From Clostridium hydrogeniformans DSM 21757 (GTDB lineage Bacteria; Bacillota; Clostridia; Clostridiales; Clostridiaceae), in NCBI RefSeq assembly GCF_000686705.1, contig NZ_JMLJ01000003.1, forward strand, positions 574,930-638,929: a stretch of DNA of 64,000 bases, given 5' to 3'. Shown piece by piece: positions 8,213 through 17,771 of this stretch. Position 1 is the first letter of the stretch. The number at the start of each line of letters is the position of its first letter. The notes below the pieces were generated by a model. It was not told where the DNA came from. It did not search any database and worked only from the letters and a program-made list of their open reading frames with translations. Both the position numbers and the translations under genes were made by a program.

Positions 8213-9142
8213 ATGGTTAAAACCGAAAACTTTAAATTTACAGATAGTGAAGGCGTAAGCTTAAATTGTTATAGATGGGAAAAAGAACATACAGATTCTA
8301 AAGGAATTATTCAGCTTTCTCACGGTATGTCAGAAAACATATTTAGATATGATGAATTTGCTAAAATCCTTGCAGAAAACGGCTATATTGTATATGGACA
8401 TGATCATAGAGGTCATGGTGAAACTGCTGAAACCTTAGATGATATAGGATATATGCATGATGATGATAACTTTAAGGCTATGGTTAAAAACTTAAGAGAG
8501 GTAAATGAATATATAAAGACAAATCATCCTAATTTACCTATAATTTTATTTGGTCATAGCATGGGATCTTTTATATCCCAAAAGTATATAAGTATGTACG
8601 GAAATGAGCTTCATGGAGTTATTTTATCCGGAACTAATGGAAAACAAAGTTCAATTGTTAACTTTGGTATAGTTCTTTCCTATATAGAGATGAAAATTAA
8701 AGGAAGAACTCATAGAAGCTCTATGATAGATAAATTATCCTTTGGCAGTTTTAATAAAAAATTTGATCCTGTTCGTACTAATTTTGATTGGTTATCAAGG
8801 AATGAACATGAAGTTGATAAATATTTAGCTAACCCTTATTGCGGAGTAACCTTTACCTCTTCTTATTTCTATGACTTTATGAGAGGTCTTAAGGATATTC
8901 ATAAAAAAGAAACCTTAGAAACCATACCTAAGGATTTACCTATATTTATATTTGCTGGTGATAAAGATCCTGTTGGTTATGAGGGAAAAGGAATAATTAA
9001 TTTATACAATATGTATAAGGACCTTAAAATAAAAAATGTAAACTACAAATTATATAAAGATGGTAGACATGAAATGTTAAATGAAATAAATAAAACTGAA
9101 GTTATAAATGATATCTTATGTTGGATTAAATCTTTAAACTAA
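8213..9142 (+). CDS. Alpha/beta hydrolase, lysophospholipase-like
   Basis: 309 aa of the serine aminopeptidase S33 / lysophospholipase (PldB, monoacylglycerol lipase) group. Visible elements: IIQLSHGMSENIFRYDEFA near residue 32, YGHDHRGHGET near 62, nucleophile elbow LFGHSMGSF near 118 (catalytic serine), the acid in FAGDKDPVG near 249, and the catalytic histidine in YKDGRHEML near 284. It has no signal peptide, so it is cytosolic and likely hydrolyses lysophospholipids or monoglycerides. GAGGAGG lies ahead of the ATG, with a long terminator hairpin after the stop. Confidence 0.82.
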   Translation: MVKTENFKFTDSEGVSLNCYRWEKEHTDSKGIIQLSHGMSENIFRYDEFAKILAENGYIVYGHDHRGHGETAETLDDIGYMHDDDNFKAMVKNLREVNEYIKTNHPNLPIILFGHSMGSFISQKYISMYGNELHGVILSGTNGKQSSIVNFGIVLSYIEMKIKGRTHRSSMIDKLSFGSFNKKFDPVRTNFDWLSRNEHEVDKYLANPYCGVTFTSSYFYDFMRGLKDIHKKETLETIPKDLPIFIFAGDKDPVGYEGKGIINLYNMYKDLKIKNVNYKLYKDGRHEMLNEINKTEVINDILCWIKSLN

Positions 9143-9159
9143 GAATCTTACTTATAAGT

Positions 9160-9213
9160 AAAAAAGAAATGACTAATAATGCATATTTATGTGTTGTTAG
9201 TTATTTCTTTTTT
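9160..9213 (+). terminator. Terminator
   Basis: Long stem (AAAAAAGAAATGACTAA pairs with TTAGTTATTTCTTTTTT, one mismatch) ending in a T-run after the hydrolase. The remaining 9214-9453 is AT-rich promoter DNA for the two-component operon. Confidence 0.75.
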
Positions 9214-9453
9214 ATTTTTGGGTTTTTAATACTTAATAACTTCATTTTTATAATTTTAATGGAAATAATATGTTTTAAATATCCCTATATTTTATTACTA
9301 AAGCTACACTATGTATTAATTTCTCATTTAAAGATAAATTACTCTAAATAAAAAAAGTTTCTTTAATCATATATATTAATTAAGTTTTTATGTGATAATA
9401 TAATAAGATATGATAATTTTAATTGATTTTATAAATAAGGGGCTGATTATTTC

Positions 9454-10137
9454 ATGAATATTTTAATAGCAGAAGATGAACAAGATTTAAGAGATTTAGT
9501 TAAGCTTCATCTTTCAAAAGAAGGCTTCAATGTTCTCAGTGCATCTAATGGTGCCGAAGCCTTAGATTTATTTCAGAATAATAATATTGACCTTGCCATA
9601 TTAGATGTAATGATGCCTTATATGGATGGGTTTCAAATATTAAAACATATTAGAGAAGTTTCTGAAATCCCAGTAATATTTGTTACTGCTCGAGGTGAGG
9701 ATAGGGATAAAATCTTAGGTCTTGGCCTTGGGGCTGATGATTATGTAGTAAAACCATTTTCTCCAATAGAATTAATGGCTAGAGTCCAAGCTCAACTAAG
9801 GAGATATTATAAATATAGCAATGCTAAAACCTCTTCTGAAATAACTGTAGGGGATTTAGTATTACACAAAGATAGCTGTAGTGTTTATAAAAATCATAAT
9901 TCACTTGAGTTAAATGCAAAAGAATATAGGATAATAGAACTCCTTATGGATAACCCTGGTAAGGTATATACTAAAAAACAGCTTTATGAAACTGTTTGGC
10001 AGGATACATACTATGGAGATGATAATACCATAATGGTTCATATAAGTCACTTAAGAGATAAAATTGAAGAAAATCCAAGAAGCCCTAAATACTTAAAAAC
10101 TATAAGAGGCATTGGATATAAATTGGAGAAGGCTTAA
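9454..10137 (+). CDS. OmpR-family response regulator (VanR-like)
   Basis: 227 aa. Receiver domain residues 1-118: acidic pocket EDE at 7-9, phosphoacceptor Asp in LAILDVMMPY (about 51), Thr in VTARGED (about 80), Lys in DDYVVKPFSP (about 102). The winged-helix output domain follows (residues 130-225; KEYRIIELLMDNPGKVYTKK, then RGIGYKLEKA). It is co-transcribed with the kinase, which begins one base after its stop, and sits upstream of an ABC exporter, so it probably activates that exporter. Confidence 0.92.
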   Translation: MNILIAEDEQDLRDLVKLHLSKEGFNVLSASNGAEALDLFQNNNIDLAILDVMMPYMDGFQILKHIREVSEIPVIFVTARGEDRDKILGLGLGADDYVVKPFSPIELMARVQAQLRRYYKYSNAKTSSEITVGDLVLHKDSCSVYKNHNSLELNAKEYRIIELLMDNPGKVYTKKQLYETVWQDTYYGDDNTIMVHISHLRDKIEENPRSPKYLKTIRGIGYKLEKA

Positions 10138-10138
10138 T

Positions 10139-11551
10139 ATGTCTATCTTTAATAGAAATAAAAAAAGCAAGTTATCAAATCTCCTATTTAGAAACTATAT
10201 TCTATCTTATTTAATAACTACATTTATCCTTATGATAACGGCCTTTATTTTGATAATAATTGCAGCTTATCTTTATATGGATGATGAGTATTTAGTTGAC
10301 AATGCCTCTACCTATATGAAGGATGATTACACACAGATAGACATATCTAAGCTTGTTGAAAAAGGTGGCTACATGGATATAGTAAACGATAAAGGTGATG
10401 TTATTTATTCTAAAGGAAGTAGGCCTAATGATAAAACTAACTACAGTACTAAAGACTTTAGTATTGTATTTTCAAGTAATTATTATGATGGTTTTGATTC
10501 TAAATATATTTATAAAACTGAGTATAATGAGGATAAAAACTTCTTACTAGTTATAGGTATACCTAAGGATCAACAAAGCCCTATAATAAAACCTAAAAGA
10601 AGAATGAAGCCTCGTAGCTTTGTTATTTTCTCTCTTACACTTTCTTTACTGGTATTTTTAATATCTTTTATAATCTATTCTAAAACTTCTTCTAGAGCTT
10701 TTATTAAACCTTTAAAGGCTCTTATGGAGGGTGTAAAAAGGGTATCTAACGGAGATTATTCCACTAGAATTTATTTAAAATCTAATAATGAATTTGGAGA
10801 GCTTAGGGATGCATTTAACACTATGGCAGAGAAAATTGAAGAACAAGAAAGATTAAATATAAAATCTGAAGAGATGAGAAGAAGGCTCATCCTTGATATA
10901 TCTCATGATTTAAAGAATCCTCTCTCTAGCATTCTTGGTTATTCTGATCTTTTGCTTAAACAAAATGACTTAAGCAGTGAAGAAATAGATAGGTATCTTC
11001 TAATAATAAATAACAATAGTATAAGAGCTAATGGTCTTATACAAGACTTATTTGATTTCTCAAAGCTTCAAAGCAATGATTTTAAGCTAACTTTTAATAA
11101 AGTAGATATGTGTGAGTTTTTAAGAGAAATTATAGCGGAATATATACCTGAACTTGAGGAGAAAGGATTTACTTATGATTTTGATATTCCTGAGGAGTCC
11201 GTTTACTTACAAGTGGATGAAAAGCACCTTATGAGAGCTTTTCGTAATATAATATCAAACTCATTAAAATACAACCCTCCTGGAACCTCTTTACTAATTA
11301 GAGCATATAAGTCTGAAAATAAATTCTTAGTTAAAATAAAAGATAATGGTATAGGAATACCAAAGGAACTTAAAGAAGATATATTTCAACCATTTACAAG
11401 AGTTGATTCATCTAGAAATTCTAAAAGTGGAGGAAGCGGTCTCGGTCTTACCATTACTAAGGATATAATAGAAAAGCATAATGGAACCATAGGACTTAAT
11501 TGTGATACTAACAAAGGTTCTGAATTCACCATATATTTTTCAATTATATAG
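10139..11551 (+). CDS. Sensor histidine kinase (VanS-like)
   Basis: 470 aa. TM1 about residues 20-43, an extracellular domain of roughly 110 residues, and TM2 about 165-185. HAMP follows, then the H-box LDISHDLKNPLSSILGYSDL (His near 266), N-box NIISNSLKYNPPG, G1 DNGIGIPKEL and G2 GGSGLGLTITK. An ATG at 10112 in the same frame would overlap the regulator; the start at 10139 has GGAGAAGG upstream and is preferred. It pairs with the preceding response regulator. Confidence 0.92.
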   Translation: MSIFNRNKKSKLSNLLFRNYILSYLITTFILMITAFILIIIAAYLYMDDEYLVDNASTYMKDDYTQIDISKLVEKGGYMDIVNDKGDVIYSKGSRPNDKTNYSTKDFSIVFSSNYYDGFDSKYIYKTEYNEDKNFLLVIGIPKDQQSPIIKPKRRMKPRSFVIFSLTLSLLVFLISFIIYSKTSSRAFIKPLKALMEGVKRVSNGDYSTRIYLKSNNEFGELRDAFNTMAEKIEEQERLNIKSEEMRRRLILDISHDLKNPLSSILGYSDLLLKQNDLSSEEIDRYLLIINNNSIRANGLIQDLFDFSKLQSNDFKLTFNKVDMCEFLREIIAEYIPELEEKGFTYDFDIPEESVYLQVDEKHLMRAFRNIISNSLKYNPPGTSLLIRAYKSENKFLVKIKDNGIGIPKELKEDIFQPFTRVDSSRNSKSGGSGLGLTITKDIIEKHNGTIGLNCDTNKGSEFTIYFSII

Positions 11552-11631
11552 GTTTAATTTAACCATCTATTTCTAATTTTTATATTTTTAAGATTATTTT
11601 AAGTATATTATAAGAATGAGTTAAGTTAAGT

Positions 11632-11655
11632 ATGTTAATATTTATATATTAACAT
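11632..11655. promoter_or_regulatory. 10-bp inverted repeat upstream of ABC genes
   Basis: Arms ATGTTAATAT and ATATTAACAT around TTAT, preceded by TTAAGTTAAG repeats. A plausible binding site for the upstream response regulator. Confidence 0.4.
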
Positions 11656-11680
11656 CTACGGACTTATTTAAAGAGTTATG

Positions 11681-11716
11681 TATAAAGTCTTGAGTTAATT
11701 TTCTCAAGGCTTTATA
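11681..11716 (+). promoter_or_regulatory. Leader hairpin before the ABC exporter
   Basis: 14-base arms TATAAAGTCTTGAG / CTCAAGGCTTTATA (one G-U pair) between the kinase and the ABC ATPase, ending 14 bases before its AGGAGG. No T-run follows, so it could be a weak attenuator or an mRNA-stabilising stem. Confidence 0.45.
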
Positions 11717-11745
11717 TTATGTTCAATTTTTTAGGAGGAAGAATT

Positions 11746-12414
11746 ATGATAGATATTAAAAATGTTTTTAAAGTTTATAAGATGGGAACTGAAAAACTTA
11801 AGGTTCTTGATGATGTTTCTGTCAACATAAAGAAGGGTGAATTTGTAGCCATAGTTGGCCCTTCTGGTTCAGGTAAATCTACTCTTATGAATATAATAGG
11901 TGGACTAGATACCCCTACAAAGGGAGAGGTTTTTATAGATGGGGAGAATATTAGTAAATATAATGATAAACAAATGTCTAGGTTTAGAAATAATAAAATA
12001 GGATTTGTATTTCAATCATTTAATTTAGAACCTACTCTTACAGCCCTTGAAAATGTTATGCTACCTCTTATGTTTTCTGGTACATCAGAAAAAGAAAGAA
12101 AAGAACGTGCGATAAACTCCTTATCCCTTGTGGAACTTTCAGATAGAGGAAAACACAAACCAACTGAGTTATCTGGTGGACAGCGCCAAAGAGTTAGTAT
12201 TGCAAGAGCACTAGTTACTAATCCTAAAATAATTCTTGCAGATGAGCCTACTGGGAATCTAGATTCTAAAAGTGGTAAAAATATAATGGACATACTTCAG
12301 GGATTTAAAAGCCAAGGGTATACTATAGTTATGGTAACCCATAATCCAGAGGAAGCCTCCTATGCAGATAGGGTCATTGAAATTCAAGATGGTGCTATAG
12401 AGGAGGAAGTATAA
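11746..12414 (+). CDS. ABC transporter ATP-binding protein (MacB/LolD type)
   Basis: 222 aa. Walker A GPSGSGKST near residue 40, Q-loop FVFQSFNLEP, signature LSGGQRQR near 140, Walker B ILADEPTGNLD, and the H-loop VTHNPE. It belongs to the MacB/LolD/FtsE subfamily that powers export or extraction of peptides, lipids or antibiotics. AGGAGGAAG precedes the ATG at 11746; a further in-frame ATG at 11719 precedes that site and is not needed. Its stop overlaps the permease start by one base. Confidence 0.92.
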   Translation: MIDIKNVFKVYKMGTEKLKVLDDVSVNIKKGEFVAIVGPSGSGKSTLMNIIGGLDTPTKGEVFIDGENISKYNDKQMSRFRNNKIGFVFQSFNLEPTLTALENVMLPLMFSGTSEKERKERAINSLSLVELSDRGKHKPTELSGGQRQRVSIARALVTNPKIILADEPTGNLDSKSGKNIMDILQGFKSQGYTIVMVTHNPEEASYADRVIEIQDGAIEEEV

Positions 12415-13847
12415 TGAGATTTATTGATTATATAAAAACAGCTTTTGGAAATCTTAGAAGAAGGAAGATGAGAACTTTTTTAACTTCCTTTGCAGTGTCT
12501 ATAGGTACTATGCTTATTATACTTATGGTAAGCCTTGGAGTCGGAGTTCGTGATCTTATTATAAATACTATAAAAGAGAGCACTTCTGCAACTCTAATAT
12601 CTGTATCCCCTAATAAGGTAGATACTTCCTCTAAAGAAGAAGTAGAAAAAAAAGCTAAGAATGATGATGATGATGATGCCCCTGCAATGGATGGTGTATT
12701 TTCTCTTTCAAAGACTAAATTTACTAAAATAAGTGATGAAAATGTAGATAAGATTACTAAAATGAATGAGGTTAGTGATATTTCATTAAAATCTAGTGTA
12801 AAAATAAATACAATATCTCTTGGAGACAAAACTAGAAAAAATCCAACTCTAACAGGTATAGATACAAGATATTCAATTTTAACTAAGGGAGAAATAGAAT
12901 CCATACAATTAAAAGAAAAGGATTCTTCTTTAAAGTTAATAAAAGAAGGTAGAGCCTTTAATAAAGAAGATAAAAACTCAGCTATAATAGGTGCTGAATA
13001 TCTTAAAAAGCTAGGAGTTGAAAATCCTAAGGATGCCATAGGTAAGGAACTTAAGTTAGGTGCTACAGCTCAACCTGTGAGCCCTAATAATAACTCTGAA
13101 ATCCCTATGAACTCTGTTAAAGTAGTTACAAATAATAATACCCCTAAAGCTAATCCTCTAAACAAAACTGTAACTATAGTTGGAGTTATAGATGAAAAAT
13201 TCCCTCTTAAGGATAAAATTATTGTTTCTTTAGATGTAGCTGCTGACTTTTTAAACTACTTAAATGCAAATGATAAGTACTTTGAAGAAAAAGGTGTAGA
13301 AGCCTTAAATGTAGATGTTAAAAACATTACTGATGTTACAGATGTGTCTAAATCCATAGAGGATATGGGGTATGCTACTTCTAATATTCAAAGTTTTATA
13401 AGTGGTATAAAAACTACATTCTCTGTAATACAAGGTGTTCTTTCAGTGGTTGGAGTTATAATTATCTTTGTTGCATCCCTTGGAGTTATTAATACAATGA
13501 CTATGGCAATCTATGAAAGAACCCGTTCTATAGGAATAATGAAAGCCTTAGGTGCCTCTAAAACTGATATAAAGCTATTATTCTTAACTGAATCTGGTGC
13601 TATAGGATTTTTAGGTGGACTTCTTGGATTACTCTTTAGTACTATAAATGTTGGAATAATAAAAGTAGTACTTAAAATATATTTAAATTCTAAAGGTATA
13701 ACTGATGTACCTCAAGTGTTCTCAACTCCAATCTGGCTTATAGCTGGAACCATAGGCTTTGCAGTACTTATATCTATATTAGCTGGAATACTTCCTGCAT
13801 CTAAGGCTGCAAAACTTGATCCTGTGGAATCTCTTAGATATGAGTAA
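12414..13847 (+). CDS. MacB-like ABC transporter permease
   Basis: 477 aa with the type VII (MacB/FtsX) layout. One TM helix (about 20-42) is followed by a large extracytoplasmic MacB_PCD-like domain (about 45-320) and three TM helices (about 340-365, 390-415, 440-465). The usual IYERTRSIGIMKALGAS coupling motif precedes TM3, and LPASKAAKLDPVESLRYE closes the protein. The external domain carries an Asp run (KNDDDDDAP) encoded by five tandem GAT codons. With the ATPase it forms a mechanotransmission-type exporter or detoxifier rather than a classical importer. Confidence 0.9.
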   Translation: MRFIDYIKTAFGNLRRRKMRTFLTSFAVSIGTMLIILMVSLGVGVRDLIINTIKESTSATLISVSPNKVDTSSKEEVEKKAKNDDDDDAPAMDGVFSLSKTKFTKISDENVDKITKMNEVSDISLKSSVKINTISLGDKTRKNPTLTGIDTRYSILTKGEIESIQLKEKDSSLKLIKEGRAFNKEDKNSAIIGAEYLKKLGVENPKDAIGKELKLGATAQPVSPNNNSEIPMNSVKVVTNNNTPKANPLNKTVTIVGVIDEKFPLKDKIIVSLDVAADFLNYLNANDKYFEEKGVEALNVDVKNITDVTDVSKSIEDMGYATSNIQSFISGIKTTFSVIQGVLSVVGVIIIFVASLGVINTMTMAIYERTRSIGIMKALGASKTDIKLLFLTESGAIGFLGGLLGLLFSTINVGIIKVVLKIYLNSKGITDVPQVFSTPIWLIAGTIGFAVLISILAGILPASKAAKLDPVESLRYE

Positions 13848-13946
13848 TATATCCTAAAATTTAAAAATACTCCTATTAAAAGAATGGGAAAAATCTATTT
13901 ATTGAAGTACCTTTAACATTTCAATGAATTAAAACTTATGATTTAC

Positions 13947-13982
13947 AAAAGCCCTATGTAATTTAATTTACATAGGGCTTTT
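13947..13982. terminator. Bidirectional terminator
   Basis: 15-bp arms AAAAGCCCTATGTAA / TTACATAGGGCTTTT, with T-rich tails on both strands, between the permease and the convergent histidine kinase. 13983-14171 holds nothing else that I recognise. Confidence 0.85.
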
Positions 13983-14171
13983 AATATATTTTAACTATGC
14001 TACTTAGGATACTCATCTTTAATAAAATAAATATGAGCTTAATTACATTTCGTCAATAAAATTTTTATCTAATCGAAGCCATAGATAAAGTAATTTTTAT
14101 TAATTTAAAACTATTATCTTTCCTTAAAAAATGTATATTAGAATTATAAAATAACTTACTAATACTACTCC

Positions 14172-16208
14172 TTAAAGATATATATCAGAAAACTCTATTT
14201 CTACCTTTTCCTTAAGATTTCTATCTTCAATAACAGCTACTTTACCTTCTATACTTTCATAGAAATAATTTTTATAAAATGTAACTATAAAATCACTTCC
14301 TAGGCTTTTATTACTTGAAACTTCTATCCTTCCATTTAAGAGTTCCACAAAACCCTTAACAATTGAAAGTCCCATGCCATTTCCTTCTACATTCCTTCTT
14401 AAAGATTTATCTACCCTATTAAAATTTTTAAATATCTCTTTTCTCTTATCAACTGGTATACCTATCCCCTTGTCCTTTACATATATCTTTATTGAATCTT
14501 CATTATTCTTAATATTTACCTTTATCCTACTCTTGTCCTTATTAAACTTTACTGCATTAGATAATAAGTTCAATATTATTCTCTCAACCATATGTTTATC
14601 GCAAGGTACTATTATTTCTTCTACCTCAGTATCAAAAATAACTTCTATATTATACTTCTTCAAATAATTAGATACTTCCATAACTATATCTTCAACTAAT
14701 GGAACTATATCATAGTTTCTTATTATAGGCTTATAACATCTAGTTTCTATGGTGGTTTTATCAAGAAGATTATCCACCATCCTAAGAAGTCTTAAACAGT
14801 TTACCTTAACTACTCCATTGTATTTTCTCATTTGAGCTGTATCTTCATTATCTGTATATATATTTTGAAGCTGAAGAGCACTATATATAACATTTATGGG
14901 CGTTTTAATCTCGTGAGAAATATTTGAAAAAAGTTCAAGTCTAACTCTTTCCTCTGCAAGACTTTTAAGTAACTTCCCCTGGGTTTCTTCCATCCTCTTC
15001 CTAAAAGTTAAATCTCTAAGTACCCCTATTATATAAATTTCATTATTATAAATATGTTTTATAGATGTAACTTCTACATCTATAGACTTTCCTCTTAAGG
15101 TAACCATCTTCTCTTCAACTATTGGAAGATATTCATGTCCCTTATTTAACATCTCCATTCTTTTATCCACTATATCCTTAAAATCTTCGTGAATTATATT
15201 ATGTATATGCTTACCCACAATTTCATCATAACTGCTTGCTTCAAATAGATTTAAAGCTTGTTTATTAACATAATTTATATTATTATTCTTAATTCTTATA
15301 ACTGCATTTGGAAGACAACCTAAAAGTTCCTTATATCTATCAGCACTCTCTTCTAAGTCCTTTTTTGCTTTTTTAAGCTCTTCATTTCTACTATAAAGTT
15401 CTTTATTTATTAAAGCCATCATTGTATTCTTGTCATTTAATCCTTTAAAAATATTTTTAAAAGGATTAGTAAGGGAATGATTGATTATCACATAATAAAT
15501 AGACATAGTGGATATTAAATTAAGTATATCATTTATGATTCCAAACCTTTTACTACCTAAAACAAGGATTAGTTGAGAGATTATATTTGTAATCATATAG
15601 ATGTTAATCATTATAAGATCCTTTTTATCAAAAAACTTACTATTCTTAATAATATAAATTAAACCTATTAAAAATAATATAAATATAATTAACTGATTGA
15701 CTTGAAACACATTATTTTTTAAGATTTTCTTTGAAATATAATAAAAAGACATGCCTTTGAAAGTCAAATATATGTCTACTAGAATAATTCCATAATATAT
15801 TACAAAAATCTTGTTACAATTAATTTTTCTTCCTATAAACTTAAAAGCATAAATAAATGTTAGTGCTTCTAAATATCTGGCAGAACACCAAAAACTTAAG
15901 GCTATATCTCCATCTATTGTAAATATAATTGAATTTTCATTAAATGTTATTAGGTGGAAAAATTCAAAGATAACAACACATCCATATCCAAATCCTAAAA
16001 ATGTAAAAAATTCATTACTTGATATTTTATATGTATTAATACATATAATTAAAGCACTTACACCTACAACTAAAGTGAATCCCTCTAAAATTATATGTAT
16101 ATCTTTAGGATTAATAAGATTACTATATAAAAATACAAGTATTGTTGAAATAGTAAGTATTAACTTTAAAGTTAAGCTATTCTTAAATCTTTCAGTAAAA
16201 TTTTCCAT
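14172..16208 (-). CDS. Orphan PAS-containing membrane histidine kinase (MASE3-like)
   Basis: 678 aa. Residues about 15-250 contain eight hydrophobic helices with FLGFGYGCVVIFEFFHLITF, resembling the MASE3 sensor domain. A coiled linker, a PAS domain (about 285-400), the H-box FSNISHEIKTPINVIYSALQ, N-box LNLLSNAVKFNKD, G1 DKGIGIPVDK and G2 GNGMGLSIVKG follow. No response regulator is adjacent. In clostridia, orphan kinases of this architecture can phosphorylate Spo0A; that role is inference here. A GGGGGAG site precedes the ATG. Confidence 0.88.
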   Translation of the reverse strand: MENFTERFKNSLTLKLILTISTILVFLYSNLINPKDIHIILEGFTLVVGVSALIICINTYKISSNEFFTFLGFGYGCVVIFEFFHLITFNENSIIFTIDGDIALSFWCSARYLEALTFIYAFKFIGRKINCNKIFVIYYGIILVDIYLTFKGMSFYYISKKILKNNVFQVNQLIIFILFLIGLIYIIKNSKFFDKKDLIMINIYMITNIISQLILVLGSKRFGIINDILNLISTMSIYYVIINHSLTNPFKNIFKGLNDKNTMMALINKELYSRNEELKKAKKDLEESADRYKELLGCLPNAVIRIKNNNINYVNKQALNLFEASSYDEIVGKHIHNIIHEDFKDIVDKRMEMLNKGHEYLPIVEEKMVTLRGKSIDVEVTSIKHIYNNEIYIIGVLRDLTFRKRMEETQGKLLKSLAEERVRLELFSNISHEIKTPINVIYSALQLQNIYTDNEDTAQMRKYNGVVKVNCLRLLRMVDNLLDKTTIETRCYKPIIRNYDIVPLVEDIVMEVSNYLKKYNIEVIFDTEVEEIIVPCDKHMVERIILNLLSNAVKFNKDKSRIKVNIKNNEDSIKIYVKDKGIGIPVDKRKEIFKNFNRVDKSLRRNVEGNGMGLSIVKGFVELLNGRIEVSSNKSLGSDFIVTFYKNYFYESIEGKVAVIEDRNLKEKVEIEFSDIYL

Positions 16209-16466
16209 ACTTAATCTCCCCCTTCCTTATTTTATTACAAATTGTAAAACATTTCATTATTTTACCCTAAATTTCTATGAGTAAAATAGTGGTAATTTAA
16301 CCCAAATGCTTTTTCTTCTATAAAATTAATTTTAACTTAAATTTAATTTAACCTGATTTTAATTTATTACAATAAAGTATATTAAATTTATACTTACTAT
16401 CTATATTTCTAATTTAATATATAATAATATGAAATTAATATTTTTCCATAAACACTCTAGTGTTAA

Positions 16467-16516
16467 GAAAAAAGCTATGAAATTTATTTATAACAATAAA
16501 TCTCATAGCTTTTTTC
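16467..16516. terminator. Long hairpin terminator
   Basis: GAAAAAAGCTATGA pairs with TCATAGCTTTTTTC, with an inner ATTTATT/AATAAAT stem. It serves the rhomboid-like gene ending at 16553. 16209-16466 is AT-rich kinase promoter DNA. Confidence 0.8.
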
Positions 16517-16552
16517 TCAAACATCATTAATATATTTCTATTAATCTACTAT

Positions 16553-17347
16553 CTATTCCTCATTTTTATGTTCATGATTGTTTATATGGTTCATACAATA
16601 CTCATGTAATCCCTCACATTTTGAACAATACCTGAATTCCATATACTCATCTTCTTTTTCTGTTATTCCACAAATCTCACATTTATGAACATGATTCTTA
16701 AAATTCACCTCAATAGTCTTAGCCTTATATTCATATCTTCTCTTTTTATTCTTCATTCCATATATAATTCCACGTCCAAAGAATATAAAATAGTTTAGAA
16801 GACAGAAGACTATTAATACCCTATACTGATTAGTTAAAAATATAAAATTATATCCTATGACCACCCAATTAAATATAGCTATATATTTAACCTTAATAGG
16901 AAGGACAAAGAATAACAGTATACTATAATCTGGATATACTTTAGCAAAGGCTAAAAATAGAGATAAATTTAAAAATGTAGAATCTCCCACCCCATTAGTT
17001 AAATATGTAGATATCATTATGCCTACAATTCCACAAAAATAAAATAAGTTAAATTTAAAAGAACCCCAATACTGCTCTAATCCATTACCTGCTAAGTAGT
17101 AAAAATAAAGAGAAATTATATAAAAAAACGGGCTTGTGAATTTGGGTATAAACACAAAGGTAATTAATCTCCAAACCTGTCCTTTCATAACTAAGTTCCA
17201 ATCTAAATATAGTAAATTCAATATATCCTGTCTATTCATAAATACTACTAGAAAATATATTACGGCATTAGCAGCTATAATATAACTCATAAGATTTTTT
17301 ATAGCTAACTTACCAAACTTTTTTTCAAGCTTATCTAATAAATTCAT
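16553..17347 (-). CDS. Rhomboid-like membrane protein with C-terminal Cys/His cluster, likely inactive
   Basis: 264 aa. Six or so TM helices occupy residues 18-200 and carry the rhomboid L1-type motif GQVWRLITFVFIP near 58. The catalytic GxSG serine and the late histidine are absent (the matching stretch reads GDSTFLNLSLFLAFA). It is therefore a pseudoprotease of the rhomboid/derlin fold. The soluble tail (210-264) has CEICGI, YCSKCEG, EYCMNHINNHEH, which looks zinc-binding. AAGGAGGG lies upstream of the ATG. It sits between the two orphan kinases, with pepD. Confidence 0.7.
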   Translation of the reverse strand: MNLLDKLEKKFGKLAIKNLMSYIIAANAVIYFLVVFMNRQDILNLLYLDWNLVMKGQVWRLITFVFIPKFTSPFFYIISLYFYYLAGNGLEQYWGSFKFNLFYFCGIVGIMISTYLTNGVGDSTFLNLSLFLAFAKVYPDYSILLFFVLPIKVKYIAIFNWVVIGYNFIFLTNQYRVLIVFCLLNYFIFFGRGIIYGMKNKKRRYEYKAKTIEVNFKNHVHKCEICGITEKEDEYMEFRYCSKCEGLHEYCMNHINNHEHKNEE

Positions 17348-17458
17348 AATTTCCCTCCTTCCAAAGAGTCTATTATGTATATTATAAGTAAAATTTTACT
17401 TATTGTAAATTAATCATATAAAACCTATATTTTCTCTTACATAAATTTAACCATTATA

Positions 17459-17564
17459 ATATAGAATTTTTACATAAGCACTTAACTTATTCATTAAAAA
17501 TATACTTGATTTATCTTTCTTTGGGTAGATGTATAAATTAAGTTTAAAACTTAATACCCTATAT
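17459..17564. repeat. Family 2 repeat (diverged copy)
   Basis: Full-length copy between the rhomboid-like gene and pepD. The left terminus has decayed to TATAGAATTTTTA; the right terminus reads TACCCTATA. The core ACTTGATTTATCTTTCTTTG is conserved. Confidence 0.75.
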
Positions 17565-17601
17565 TTAAATCTTAATTGCAAAACTTAATTTATTTATAAA
17601 T

Positions 17602-17637
17602 ATAAAAGGAAGAACTATTATACGTCCTTCCTTTTAT
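17602..17637 (-). terminator. Terminator of pepD
   Basis: 11-bp arms ATAAAAGGAAG / CTTCCTTTTAT, 135 bases past the pepD stop on the minus strand, with T-rich sequence after. Confidence 0.6.
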
Positions 17638-17771
17638 CTCATCTGACTATTCCTATAACTATGAAATAGCTACTACTTCTAATACTTAATCTAAATTTTA
17701 ATCCTCTTTAGAACTTTATATTAAAGTCATTAAAAGAATAATATACACATTGTAATCCTCTATTAAGAAGC

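Noticed and set aside
9169..9351. 60-aa hydrophobic ORF after the lysophospholipase-like gene
   Set aside because: Its start lies inside the terminator stem, there is no ribosome binding site, and composition is that of translated AT-rich DNA.
12428..13039. 203-aa minus-strand ORF within the permease gene
   Set aside because: Antisense shadow of a clear MacB-like gene; no start signal.
16553..17347. Active rhomboid protease
   Set aside because: Neither a GxSG serine nor a catalytic histidine is found in the expected positions.
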